Of a stretch of 64,000 nucleotides of DNA, positions 43,069 to 51,596 are shown in pieces; position 1 is the first letter of the stretch, and each line of letters opens with the position of its first letter. A program made the position numbers and the translations under genes. The notes beneath the pieces were generated by a model. It was not told the origin of the DNA. It made no database searches and saw only the letters and a list, made by a program, of their open reading frames with translations. The stretch is from Sphingobacterium siyangense (GTDB lineage Bacteria; Bacteroidota; Bacteroidia; Sphingobacteriales; Sphingobacteriaceae). The stretch spans positions 372,001-436,000 of the forward strand of contig NZ_VLKR01000001.1 in NCBI RefSeq assembly GCF_007830445.1, read 5' to 3'.

Positions 43069-43515
43069 ATGAAACTTGCAAAAAGAAACTGGAACAATTT
43101 TTCACTTTTTTCGCCCATGTTTGATAATTTTAACCGCGAGCTTTTAAACTGGGACAACAAAAATTATTCATCAACAAGTACCACCGTTCCTGCGGTCAAC
43201 ATCAAGGAAAACGCAGATAGCTTCGAAGTGGAGGTCGCCGCTCCCGGCATGGCCAAAGGCGATTTCAAGGTGACCCTCGACGGCAATCTCTTAACCATAT
43301 CCTCGGCTAAGGAAGAACAAAACGAGGAGCATAAGGACAACTACACCCGCCGGGAGTTCAGTTACCAATCTTTCCAACGCAGCTTCGAACTTCAGAAGGA
43401 GGTTGTCGATCAGGACAATATTCAGGCACACTATGAGAATGGTATGCTCCGATTGACAATACCGAAGAAAGAAGAAGCCAAACAGAAAGAACCGCGGATG
43501 ATCGAAATATCCTAA
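43069..43515 (+). CDS. Small heat-shock protein Hsp20/alpha-crystallin family
   Basis: ATP-independent holdase chaperone binding unfolding proteins; forms oligomers in the cytosol. 148 residues. Alpha-crystallin domain about 40-135 (VPAVNIKENADSFEVEVAAP; APGMAKGDFKVTLDG; the family A-x-x-x-n-G-x-L motif as AHYENGMLRLTIPKK). Upstream are a 14-bp palindrome and an unusually strong ribosome binding site; a strong terminator follows. Confidence 0.95.
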   Translation: MKLAKRNWNNFSLFSPMFDNFNRELLNWDNKNYSSTSTTVPAVNIKENADSFEVEVAAPGMAKGDFKVTLDGNLLTISSAKEEQNEEHKDNYTRREFSYQSFQRSFELQKEVVDQDNIQAHYENGMLRLTIPKKEEAKQKEPRMIEIS

Positions 43516-43538
43516 AGATCCAGATAGCAAATTTTAAT

Positions 43539-43573
43539 GGTTAGCCTCCCACGGAGGCTAACCTATTTTTTTC
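43539..43573 (+). terminator. Terminator after Hsp20
   Basis: Perfect 11-bp stem GGTTAGCCTCC/GGAGGCTAACC with loop CAC, then TATTTTTTT. Confidence 0.92.
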
Positions 43574-43592
43574 AGTCTTTAAAACGAAGATT

Positions 43593-43883
43593 ATGAAAAC
43601 GTCGAATTACTATATTGAATTACAGATGTACAGCCACGGACATTATATCACTATCGCCAGTTTTGACCAAAAAAGCTGCGAAAAGATTATTCATGAATTG
43701 TTTGATGAACTGCGCGGTGAGCCTGAAGCCTCAGACAGCAGACGTCTTCGCATCAATCTTCTTCTGAACGACGCTACAATTCAGAGGACACAATTACGAT
43801 CCATCCACTGTACACTGGATGAGTTGGCCGAGAACACCAAGATTATCATCAAGAAAACCTTCCGCTCAGTAAACTTTGACTGA
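43593..43883 (+). CDS. Small protein of unknown function
   Basis: 96 residues, soluble, alternating beta and alpha (NYYIELQMYSHGHYITIASF; SCEKIIHELFDELRGE; RRLRINLLLNDATIQRT). Starts 20 bp after the Hsp20 terminator, so partial read-through is possible. No family recognised. Confidence 0.65.
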   Translation: MKTSNYYIELQMYSHGHYITIASFDQKSCEKIIHELFDELRGEPEASDSRRLRINLLLNDATIQRTQLRSIHCTLDELAENTKIIIKKTFRSVNFD

Positions 43884-44091
43884 CGGAAGTGCATTGCAGC
43901 ATACAACACAAGCTATCAGCCTATAGACCATTTAAACACATTCTTTTTACACTATTTTTTTATTTCAATCTTGATTTTTATCAAATTGATTTTTAATTTG
44001 GGTGCGGTTTTTCAAAAAGGTAGCTGATACCCAAACCGACATTTTTTAAAAGCTAATATTCTATTTAAATATAAATTTTAGTTATTGGATC

Positions 44092-44946
44092 ATGTTAACA
44101 GAATTACTAATTACAAACACAGACCGACGTTTTTCTTTCAGGCCATTTCTTATCGCACTTATTGTGCTGGCTAACAGTTTTTATCTATCGGGGCAAGCCT
44201 TGAAGCCCCTCAAATCTGGTTTCGAAGCGAGGCTCATCAATATTGAGGCCCCCAGCAACGAACCCTTTCGTTATTCGGCCACCTTGACCAACGGATCCGC
44301 TCAATTGGTTAACTACAGCCTGAATGCCCAGCTACCCGATGGATGGCAGATTAGCTACCGCGTAGAAGGCTCGCAAGTGACTTCCCTTCAGATGCAGCCT
44401 AATAAGGCCCAGGAAATCAGCATTGAAATCAGCTGCCCGATCACGGCCAAGCCCGATAAATATAAAATTCCGCTACGGGCCATATCCTCAACCGATACCT
44501 TAAAGCTTGAACTCGAAGCAGTCGTCAAAGGCTCCTATGCCCTTGAGTTGACCACCCCCAGTGGGCGGCTGAGCGACGAAGTGGTATCCGGTAGCAGCAA
44601 GGAGATTCTACTTAAAGTCAAAAACACGGGCACCCTGCCACTCAATGCCTTGGAACTGACGTCCCAATTACCCAGCCGATGGGAGGCAAGCTTCGATCCG
44701 TCGAACATCAAACAGCTCGAAGCAGGGAAATCTATTGACGTCAAAGTCAACCTAAAAGTTCCCGACAAAACTATTGCCGGTGACTATGCTTCCAAATTTG
44801 AGATCAAATCATCCAATAGTAGCGCCGACATTTCATTCCGTATGATTGTGAAAACTTCTTTGCTTTCTGGCTGGATCGGTATGCTTGTCATTGTATTGGC
44901 CATTGGTTTGGTGTATTTTCTCATCCGCAAATACGGCCGCAGATAA
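44092..44946 (+). CDS. NEW3-domain membrane-anchored exported protein of an ABC exporter operon
   Basis: 284 residues. N-terminal signal/anchor (FLIALIVLANSFYLSGQ, about 18-34), two Ig-like NEW3-type beta domains (about 45-150: YSATLTNGSAQLVNYSLNAQ, LPDGWQISY; about 160-255: LLKVKNTGTLPLNALEL, LPSRWEASFDPS), then a C-terminal membrane helix (WIGMLVIVLAIGLVYFLIRK). Bulk is extracytoplasmic. It is 21 bp upstream of an ABC ATPase and permease; NEW3 plus ABC trios recur in bacteria without a settled function. Confidence 0.85.
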   Translation: MLTELLITNTDRRFSFRPFLIALIVLANSFYLSGQALKPLKSGFEARLINIEAPSNEPFRYSATLTNGSAQLVNYSLNAQLPDGWQISYRVEGSQVTSLQMQPNKAQEISIEISCPITAKPDKYKIPLRAISSTDTLKLELEAVVKGSYALELTTPSGRLSDEVVSGSSKEILLKVKNTGTLPLNALELTSQLPSRWEASFDPSNIKQLEAGKSIDVKVNLKVPDKTIAGDYASKFEIKSSNSSADISFRMIVKTSLLSGWIGMLVIVLAIGLVYFLIRKYGRR

Positions 44947-44967
44947 GGGCGCTACAAAAAGATTATC

Positions 44968-45969
44968 ATGATGAAGGATCCTATCATTCAATTGACAGGC
45001 CTGACAAAAAGCTACGGCAAAGTAACCGCTGTAGATCAGTTGGACCTGCACATTTATCCCGGAGAGATCTTTGGCCTGCTCGGCCCCAATGGTGCCGGCA
45101 AGACAACCAGCATCCTCATGATGCTGGGCCTGACCGAACCCACTTCCGGCACAGCCTATGTCTGTGGTCATAATGCTACGCGCAATCCGATCGCCGTGAA
45201 ACGAAAAGTCGGCTACCTGCCCGACAATGTAGGTTTCTACCCGGATATGACGGCCCTGGAAAACCTAAGCTTTATTGCCAGATTAAATGGTCTTTCGGAA
45301 TCCTATGCACAAGCTTCTGCAAAAGACATGTTACATGTGGTGGGGCTCGAACGGGAAATGCATAAAAAAACGAGCGCTTTTTCTCGCGGTATGAAACAAC
45401 GTCTAGGCTTGGCCGAAGTGCTGATCAAGGCTCCCGAGGTTGCCATCCTTGATGAGCCTACGCTTGGCATTGATCCCAAGGGTGTTGACGAATTCCTTGA
45501 GCTCATCAAGCAGCTCAGCAGGGAGCATAACCTAACGGTACTGCTTTCTTCACACCACCTCCACCAGGTGCAGCGTGTATGCGATCGGGTGGGTATTTTT
45601 GTTGGCGGAAAATTACTGGTTGAAGGATCACTTGAAATCCTTGCCCATAACCTGCAGCAGCAGAAAGGCATCAGTACCGTCATTACCCTTGACCATGCCC
45701 AGGGCGATACCAAACGGTTTGCAGAAGCATTAAAGGCCCTGCCCGGACTCCGTGATCTTAAGGTGGACGGATTTACGATCGAATTAAAAACAGACAGCGA
45801 TACAACAGCAATGGCTGTACGCCTGCTGGTAAACAATGGCGCCGATATCGTTTCCGTGAGCCGCAACGACTACCAGCTCGACGATATTTATAATACATAT
45901 TTTGAGAACAGCATAACTACAGATAATGCCTATGAAAAATCCAAGGGTTTCTTCAAAAGATACCAATAA
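44968..45969 (+). CDS. ABC transporter ATP-binding protein
   Basis: Energises the adjacent permease. 333 residues; ATG 44968 or 44971. Walker A GPNGAGKTT (about 37-45), signature loop unusual as FSRGMKQRLG (LSGGQ variant, typical of the CcmA/NodI-like ABC-2 group), Walker B VAILDEPTLGIDP, H-loop SSHHL. The C-terminal ~90 residues form the usual extra domain of this group. The last 44 bases overlap the permease gene. Confidence 0.93.
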   Translation: MMKDPIIQLTGLTKSYGKVTAVDQLDLHIYPGEIFGLLGPNGAGKTTSILMMLGLTEPTSGTAYVCGHNATRNPIAVKRKVGYLPDNVGFYPDMTALENLSFIARLNGLSESYAQASAKDMLHVVGLEREMHKKTSAFSRGMKQRLGLAEVLIKAPEVAILDEPTLGIDPKGVDEFLELIKQLSREHNLTVLLSSHHLHQVQRVCDRVGIFVGGKLLVEGSLEILAHNLQQQKGISTVITLDHAQGDTKRFAEALKALPGLRDLKVDGFTIELKTDSDTTAMAVRLLVNNGADIVSVSRNDYQLDDIYNTYFENSITTDNAYEKSKGFFKRYQ

Positions 45970-46924
45970 ACGGCCATCCTTTCCGATGCAGGTGCTGGTC
46001 CGCAAAGAAATTGCGGCACATATCCGCAGCTGGCGTTTTATTATACTGATCCTGCTCATCGTACTGACTTTCGGCGCATCCCTATACGTTTCATCCATAG
46101 GGCTGAAAGACGCTGTCAGCAATATGCGCGATCCTGATCAGTCATTTCTCTATCTCAAGCTACTGACCACAACGGATAATTCCATTCCGCCATTTCATGT
46201 TTTTTTAAACTTTCTAGCGCCACTTTTGGGCATAGCCTTGGGTTTTGACGCCGTCAATGCAGAATACAACAACGGTACACTCACCCGTTTGCTGGCGCAG
46301 CCAATTTACCGAGACAACCTGCTGTTCGCCAAATTTCTGGCGCCACTGGCCGTGGTGGGTACATTATTTGTTGCGCTGGTCATGCTGATGATCGGTGGCG
46401 GTCTCCTCGGTACAGGTGTCCGGATAGAACCCCAGGAGTTGCTGCGTATCTTCGGTTTTACCTTGATCAGTGTGCTCTATGTCGCCTTCTGGCTGAGCCT
46501 TTCCATCCTGTTGTCGATCCGCTTTCGCCAGCCGGCCACCTCAGCACTTACCGCGATCGGCATCTGGTTGTTTTTTACGGTATTCTTTCCTATTCTGGTC
46601 AATCTGGCAATACGCCCTTTTTTACCTAACCCCAATTACATTTCGGAGCAGGAGTACATCGGCTATAATGAGCTCATCTTAAATCTGCTCCGCTTATCAC
46701 CGAGTCAGCTCTATACCGATGCCACCACTACCCTATTGATGCCCTCGGTACGCAGCTTAGGTCCCATTTCCATGGAACAGATGGTCGGTGCCATCCCCGC
46801 ACCACTTTCCTTTCGGGAAAGTTTTCTGATGGTGTGGCCACAGGTCAGTGGCCTCTGTGCAGCCATGATGATCTGTTTTGCCTGGTCCTATTACATTTTT
46901 ATGCGAAGGGAAATCAGAAGTTAA
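45926..46924 (+). CDS. ABC-2 type transporter permease
   Basis: 332 residues, six membrane segments: about 37-57 (IILILLIVLTFGASLYV), then after an extracytoplasmic loop FLNFLAPLLGIALGF, and a block of four to the C-terminus (VVGTLFVALVMLMIGGG; TLISVLYVAFWLSLSILLS; ALTAIGIWLFFTVFFPILVN; final FAWSYYIFM). ATG 45926 overlaps the ATPase; ATG 45932 is an alternative. Resembles the NosY-like permeases (COG1277). The exported substrate is unknown. Confidence 0.88.
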   Translation: MPMKNPRVSSKDTNKRPSFPMQVLVRKEIAAHIRSWRFIILILLIVLTFGASLYVSSIGLKDAVSNMRDPDQSFLYLKLLTTTDNSIPPFHVFLNFLAPLLGIALGFDAVNAEYNNGTLTRLLAQPIYRDNLLFAKFLAPLAVVGTLFVALVMLMIGGGLLGTGVRIEPQELLRIFGFTLISVLYVAFWLSLSILLSIRFRQPATSALTAIGIWLFFTVFFPILVNLAIRPFLPNPNYISEQEYIGYNELILNLLRLSPSQLYTDATTTLLMPSVRSLGPISMEQMVGAIPAPLSFRESFLMVWPQVSGLCAAMMICFAWSYYIFMRREIRS

Positions 46925-47302
46925 GCGTTTCCACCAAAGCAGCTTGTCAGAACTGCTTTCACAAACTGTAAGGCGCACGCTTCCGTGCGCCTTTAGTATT
47001 TCCTTTTCGCTCGCTCTTTTCGATCATTTAGCAAGCACCCTATTCACGTAGCCTATAGGTGGGGATGGTACAAGCACTCTCTTCAAAGGCTCCAATGCAC
47101 TGGAGCTGACCGAAGCCAGGGCACAGCCAAAAACGCTACACACATGATGTTGCAATTAAAGTTTTGCTTACTGAAGAAATAAAAGATCAATAGCGTGCGT
47201 CTTGCTGCATTAGAATAAAAACACACCAAATAAAAACAAATTAGACTGCATTTTGGTATATTTGTATACACTAAATAACAATTGAACTTAACAAATCAGG
47301 CT
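46925..47302. other. Gene-free stretch: terminator, possible coding scrap, next promoter
   Basis: Terminator at 46970-46993. From 47052 to 47147 one frame is open without a start (GGDGTSTLFKGSNALELTEA), possibly a remnant of a surface protein, possibly chance. TATATTTG (47257-47264) is a consensus -7 element 38 bp before the next ATG. Confidence 0.4.
46970..46995 (+). terminator. Terminator of the ABC operon
   Basis: Perfect 10-bp GC-rich stem AAGGCGCACG/CGTGCGCCTT, loop CTTC, followed by TTAGTATTT. Confidence 0.85.
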
Positions 47303-48721
47303 ATGAAAATTCTATTGACCGGAGTGACGGGGTATATTGGAAAACGTCTTTTGCCTGTGTTGTTAGAACAGGGACATGAAATTATTTGTTGTGTAAGAGA
47401 TAAGAATCGTTTTGATACCTCGGCAATCCCGGGGCATGTTCAAGTTGTTGAAGTCGATTTCCTGGATAACGAAAGTCTGAAAGAAATACCACTTGAAATT
47501 GATATTGCTTATTTCCTGATCCATTCCATGGCGACGCAGTCCGGTGATTTCCAGCAAATGGAAGCGCAATGTGCGACCAACTTCCGCAACTTTATGGAAA
47601 AAACCTGCGCACAACAGATCATTTATCTGAGCGGAATAATTAATTCAGATCACTTATCGAAGCATCTCGACTCGAGAAGAAACGTTGAAAACATCCTGGC
47701 CAGCGGGCGGATTCCGATAACCACCTTGCGGGCCGGTATCATCGTTGGCTCGGGAAGCGCATCTTTCGAGATCATTCGGGATCTTGTGGAAAAACTTCCG
47801 GTTATGATTACGCCCAAATGGTTGCAGACGAAATGTCAGCCTATCGCCATACGCAACGTGATCGAATTTATGATCGGTGTTATCGCCAACCCGCATACCT
47901 TTAACAAAAGCTATGATATCGGCGGTCCAGACATCCTTAGCTATAAAGAGATGCTGCTGCAATATGCTGCCGAACGAAAACTGAGGCGAAAGATCTTTGT
48001 TATCCCGCTCATGACGCCGCGGCTTTCCTCCTACTGGCTCTATTTTGTTACCTCGACGTCCTATAACCTAGCCAAAAATCTGGTCGATAGCATGAAAGTA
48101 GAAGTGATCTGTAAACCCAATAATCTGGCGGAAGAACTCGGTATTATGCTGATCAATTACAGGAAATCCATCCAATTAGCATTTCAAAAAATTGAAAGCG
48201 ACAATGTGGTGTCCAGCTGGAAAGACGCACAGACCACTCATATTTTATCGGGCGGACTCACCCGGTTGCTGGAAGTGCCCAGTTATGGTTGCTTTAGGGA
48301 TGTCCGCTCGGCTCCCCTCCACAATAGTGAAGCATCATTGACCAAAATCTGGTCCATTGGAGGAAATTCCGGCTGGTATTATGGCAACTGGCTCTGGAAA
48401 ATCCGTGGATTCATGGATCAATTGGTCGGCGGAGTGGGGATGCGAAGGGGACGAAAAAATAAAAGCGATCTGGCTGCAGGTGATGCACTTGATTTTTGGC
48501 GCGTACTGATCGCCGATAAAAAGACAAAACGATTGCTGCTCTATGCCGAAATGAAACTCCCGGGAGAGGCATGGCTAGAATTTAAAATCGAGAATAATAT
48601 CCTGCTGCAGACCGCGACCTTTAGACCCCTGGGCCTTGCCGGAAGGCTCTATTGGTATGCCGTATGGCCTTTTCACGGCTTCATATTTAGGGGCATGATT
48701 AATAGAATAGCTAAACCTTAA
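47303..48721 (+). CDS. NAD(P)-binding SDR-like protein with DUF2867 domain
   Basis: 472 residues from ATG 47303 (MKILLTGVTGYIGKRLLPVL); an upstream TTG frame extension is rejected. The N-terminal Rossmann fold (GVTGYIG loop; IIYLSGI; TTLRAGIIVGSGSASF) is of the atypical NmrA-like SDR kind. The C-terminal ~160 residues (WSIGGNSGWYYGNWLWKIRG; FWRVLIADKKTKRLLLYAEM; QTATFRPLGLAGRLYWYAVW) match DUF2867. Two-domain proteins of this type are widespread; the reaction is not established. It is followed 20 bp later by a flavin-reductase gene. Confidence 0.88.
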   Translation: MKILLTGVTGYIGKRLLPVLLEQGHEIICCVRDKNRFDTSAIPGHVQVVEVDFLDNESLKEIPLEIDIAYFLIHSMATQSGDFQQMEAQCATNFRNFMEKTCAQQIIYLSGIINSDHLSKHLDSRRNVENILASGRIPITTLRAGIIVGSGSASFEIIRDLVEKLPVMITPKWLQTKCQPIAIRNVIEFMIGVIANPHTFNKSYDIGGPDILSYKEMLLQYAAERKLRRKIFVIPLMTPRLSSYWLYFVTSTSYNLAKNLVDSMKVEVICKPNNLAEELGIMLINYRKSIQLAFQKIESDNVVSSWKDAQTTHILSGGLTRLLEVPSYGCFRDVRSAPLHNSEASLTKIWSIGGNSGWYYGNWLWKIRGFMDQLVGGVGMRRGRKNKSDLAAGDALDFWRVLIADKKTKRLLLYAEMKLPGEAWLEFKIENNILLQTATFRPLGLAGRLYWYAVWPFHGFIFRGMINRIAKP

Positions 48722-48740
48722 AAATAAAAATTCATAAACG

Positions 48741-49349
48741 ATGATTTATAATGAGAACGCAATTGCTGCATTTGAAAGAAGATACAGAGCAAATTTTATA
48801 AACTCGCTGGGCGGCTTTAAAAGCCTGGTATTGATCGGTACAAAAAACAGGGACGGAAGTGAAAACCTTGCCACGTTCAGCAGTTTGTTCCACCTGGGCG
48901 CAGATCCGGCACTCTGTGGCATTATACTTCGGCCGGCGACAGATTTTAGCAGCACCCTGGATAATATCCTGGAGCAGAAATGGTATACGATTAATCATGT
49001 CTCATCCGAATTTGTACATGAGGCACACCAATGTAGTGCAAAATATCCTAAAGATGTTAGCGAATTTGAACAGGTTGGACTTAGCCCTGAATACCTGGAA
49101 AATATTCCGGCCCCTTTTGTTCAAGAAAGTAAAATAAAATTCGCCTGCAGCTTTGTTCAGAAAACAGCTATTGAGCTGAACGGTACAACATTGATCATCG
49201 GCCAAATAAAAACAGCTTTCGTGCCCGATAACTGTTTAAAAGAGGATGGTTATATCGATATCGAAGTAGCCGGAACCGTGACTTCTAGCGGTCTTGACAG
49301 CTATCATACCACAAGCCGGATTGAACGATTACCTTATGCGAAGCCTTAA
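48741..49349 (+). CDS. Flavin reductase-like domain protein
   Basis: FMN-binding split-barrel protein, 202 residues, cytosolic. Segments typical of the family: RANFINSLGGFKSLVLIGTK, ENLATFSSLFHLGADPALCG, then WYTINHVSSEFVHEAHQCSA and GQIKTAFVPDN. Resembles the Bacteroidota flavin reductase group that may serve as flavin reductase or flavin-dependent oxidoreductase. Probably cotranscribed with the SDR/DUF2867 gene 20 bp upstream. Confidence 0.87.
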   Translation: MIYNENAIAAFERRYRANFINSLGGFKSLVLIGTKNRDGSENLATFSSLFHLGADPALCGIILRPATDFSSTLDNILEQKWYTINHVSSEFVHEAHQCSAKYPKDVSEFEQVGLSPEYLENIPAPFVQESKIKFACSFVQKTAIELNGTTLIIGQIKTAFVPDNCLKEDGYIDIEVAGTVTSSGLDSYHTTSRIERLPYAKP

Positions 49350-49374
49350 GCAACTTTTCGCAAGGATTTTCATA

Positions 49375-49400
49375 AAGAAAGCACACAGTTCGGCTTTCTT
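49375..49400 (+). terminator. Hairpin after the flavin reductase gene
   Basis: Perfect 8-bp stem AAGAAAGC/GCTTTCTT, 10-nt loop, no strong T run. Weak terminator. Confidence 0.5.
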
Positions 49401-49469
49401 CAAGACTTTACTTCCCAGAGCGGAAGATAATGTGTTACGCTATAGAATGTATTCTTTATCTTTGGTCTA

Positions 49470-51446
49470 ATGGACATCAAGAAAAAATTTGGCAGTGCCT
49501 CATTTGGCGAAGACCTCATCTTACAGGCACTGAGCTGTTCTCCCGAGCCGACGTCGATCTATACCGGCCCAGAAATGACTATACAGTTCGCCAATGAGGG
49601 CATGCTTTCCGTGTGGGGCAAAGACGCATCCGTTATCGGTAAAGCACTTATCAGTGCTATTCCCGAACTGGAAGACCAGCCGTTCTTAGCTATTCTGCAA
49701 GAGGTTTGGCGTACGGGTAAATCCTATTCCGTTAACGAGGCACCAGCCAGACTCATTAAAAACGATGTTCCGGTGACTGATTATTTCGATTATGAATATA
49801 GAGCCCTATTAGACGAAAACAATAAAACCTGGTGTATTTTAAACACTGCCCGCAACGTTACTTTAAGAAGGCAGCATCAGCAACAGATTCGGGAAAAAGA
49901 AAAAAAGGAACAAGGGCTGATGGAGGAAATGGCGGCAACGCTCGAAGAATTGACCGCTACAAATGATGAGCTCAACAGTTCCTTACAACTTCTGGCAGAA
50001 AGCCGTGAACAAGTGCGGACAATTATTGAGCAGGCACCTGTTGGCATAGCGATGCTTAAGGGTCCGGAACTTATTATTGACATAGCGAATCCGACCATAT
50101 TAAAAATATGGGGCCATCAGTTAGCCGATGTGCAGGGCCGGCCCCACGAAATCGCAAGGCCTGAACTGCAAGGCCAGCCCGTGAACCAGTGGCTCCGGGA
50201 AGCGTTCGAAAAAGGCGAACGGAAAACAAACAACGAACTCTCCATATTGCTGCGTCACAATGACGGGCTGCGGGAGGCTATCGTAAACTCGATCTATCAA
50301 CCTATTTTTTCAACTGACAACAAAGTCACTGGAATTCTGATTATTCTTGAAGATATTACCGACCAAATCCTTGAACGGCGGAAAAGTGAAAAAGATCAAC
50401 ACATGCTGTCCATGGCTATTGATGCCGGAGAGCTTGCGACGTTCTATTATGAGCCCAAAAATAATCTGTTCTCCGGAAATGCGCTGTTAAAATCATGGTT
50501 TGGTTTAGCCGATAAGGATCAATTGGATTTATCCGCCGCTATTTCTTCCATCGTAGAAGAGGATCGGGAACGTGTAATAGTTGCCATAACTGATGCACTA
50601 AGTGAAGAGTCGGATGGCAATTACTTTATTGAATACCGTATTTTCCATGCGCAGTCCCCGAACGTTAGACTCGTGCAGGCACGTGGTAAAGTATTTTACG
50701 ATGCCAAGGGAAAAGCAGTAAGTCTGAACGGTACTTTACGGGATATTACCGAACAAAAAGCTGAGGAACAGCGGAAAAATGATTTCATAAGCATCGTTAG
50801 CCACGAACTGAAGACACCCTTGACCTCTATAAACGCCTATCTTCAATTGATGCAGCGTCAGGCATTCCTTACAGCAAACACGAATTACCAAGACATTACA
50901 ATGAAATCCCTTCGACAAGTTCGAAATATGAAGAACTTAATCAATGGATTCTTGAACATCTCGCGATTCGACTCCGGCAGAATGATGATAGAAAGAGAAG
51001 TGTTTGATCTGAAGGAATTATTTGCTGAACTTGAAGATGAATTTAAATTGAGGATAAACACCCATCAGATTGTCGCTGACCTGACGCAAAGTCTATCCAT
51101 TGCTGCTGACCCGAATAAAATTTCGCAGGTAATCCAAAATCTTGTGGAAAATGCGGCCAAATATTCGCCGATAGGAACCCAGATTACATTTGGCTATTTG
51201 CCCACGGCAAATCAGGAAGTAGAGATTTTTGTCAGTGACGAGGGTATGGGTATTGCCGAAGAAGACCGGGATCAGATATTCGAGCGATTTTACAGGGCAG
51301 GAAAAGATAGAGTCGGAACAATCTCTGGATTTGGCATAGGACTTTATCTCTGCCGTGAAATTGTAGAACTGCATAACGGACACATCGCTGTGGAGAGCAA
51401 CTCGGCCGGAGGAACCACATTTAAGGTGCAGCTTCCCGCCCAGTAA
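49470..51446 (+). CDS. Multi-PAS sensor histidine kinase (cytoplasmic)
   Basis: 658 residues, no membrane segment. PAS domain 1 (about 15-135, PTSIYTGPEMTIQFANEGML), a coiled coil (about 140-190, MEEMAATLEELTATNDELNS), PAS 2 (about 190-300), PAS 3 (about 305-425) and HisKA with phosphoacceptor His445 (IVSHELKTPLTSIN). The HATPase has N box VIQNLVENAAKYSP, G1 DEGMGIAEED, F box IFERFYR and G2 GFGIGLYLCREIV. No response regulator is adjacent; the orphan receiver at 34732 is one possible partner in this window. Single gene between two unrelated ones. Confidence 0.93.
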   Translation: MDIKKKFGSASFGEDLILQALSCSPEPTSIYTGPEMTIQFANEGMLSVWGKDASVIGKALISAIPELEDQPFLAILQEVWRTGKSYSVNEAPARLIKNDVPVTDYFDYEYRALLDENNKTWCILNTARNVTLRRQHQQQIREKEKKEQGLMEEMAATLEELTATNDELNSSLQLLAESREQVRTIIEQAPVGIAMLKGPELIIDIANPTILKIWGHQLADVQGRPHEIARPELQGQPVNQWLREAFEKGERKTNNELSILLRHNDGLREAIVNSIYQPIFSTDNKVTGILIILEDITDQILERRKSEKDQHMLSMAIDAGELATFYYEPKNNLFSGNALLKSWFGLADKDQLDLSAAISSIVEEDRERVIVAITDALSEESDGNYFIEYRIFHAQSPNVRLVQARGKVFYDAKGKAVSLNGTLRDITEQKAEEQRKNDFISIVSHELKTPLTSINAYLQLMQRQAFLTANTNYQDITMKSLRQVRNMKNLINGFLNISRFDSGRMMIEREVFDLKELFAELEDEFKLRINTHQIVADLTQSLSIAADPNKISQVIQNLVENAAKYSPIGTQITFGYLPTANQEVEIFVSDEGMGIAEEDRDQIFERFYRAGKDRVGTISGFGIGLYLCREIVELHNGHIAVESNSAGGTTFKVQLPAQ

Positions 51447-51550
51447 GGTAAACATTAAAAGTTTTTTTCTTCGGTTCTTCGCCAAACACATACGCGGACA
51501 TATCTGTTATTTAATTGCCTTTAAATGACTTTTCTTTTTTACGATAGGCT

Positions 51551-51558
51551 TACTTTTG
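51551..51558 (+). promoter_or_regulatory. -7 element of the MFS transporter promoter
   Basis: TACTTTTG fits TAnnTTTG, 38 bp before ATG 51597; it lies inside the longer frame and supports the later start. Confidence 0.45.
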
Positions 51559-51596
51559 TCGCAAATGTTTCCCGTTCGGGATTTAAGAAGAGCAAG

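Noticed and set aside
45303-45866. 187-codon minus-strand frame inside the ABC ATPase gene
   Set aside because: Ser/Arg-rich translation typical of an antisense shadow of a GC-richer gene; the plus strand has Walker A, signature and Walker B motifs.
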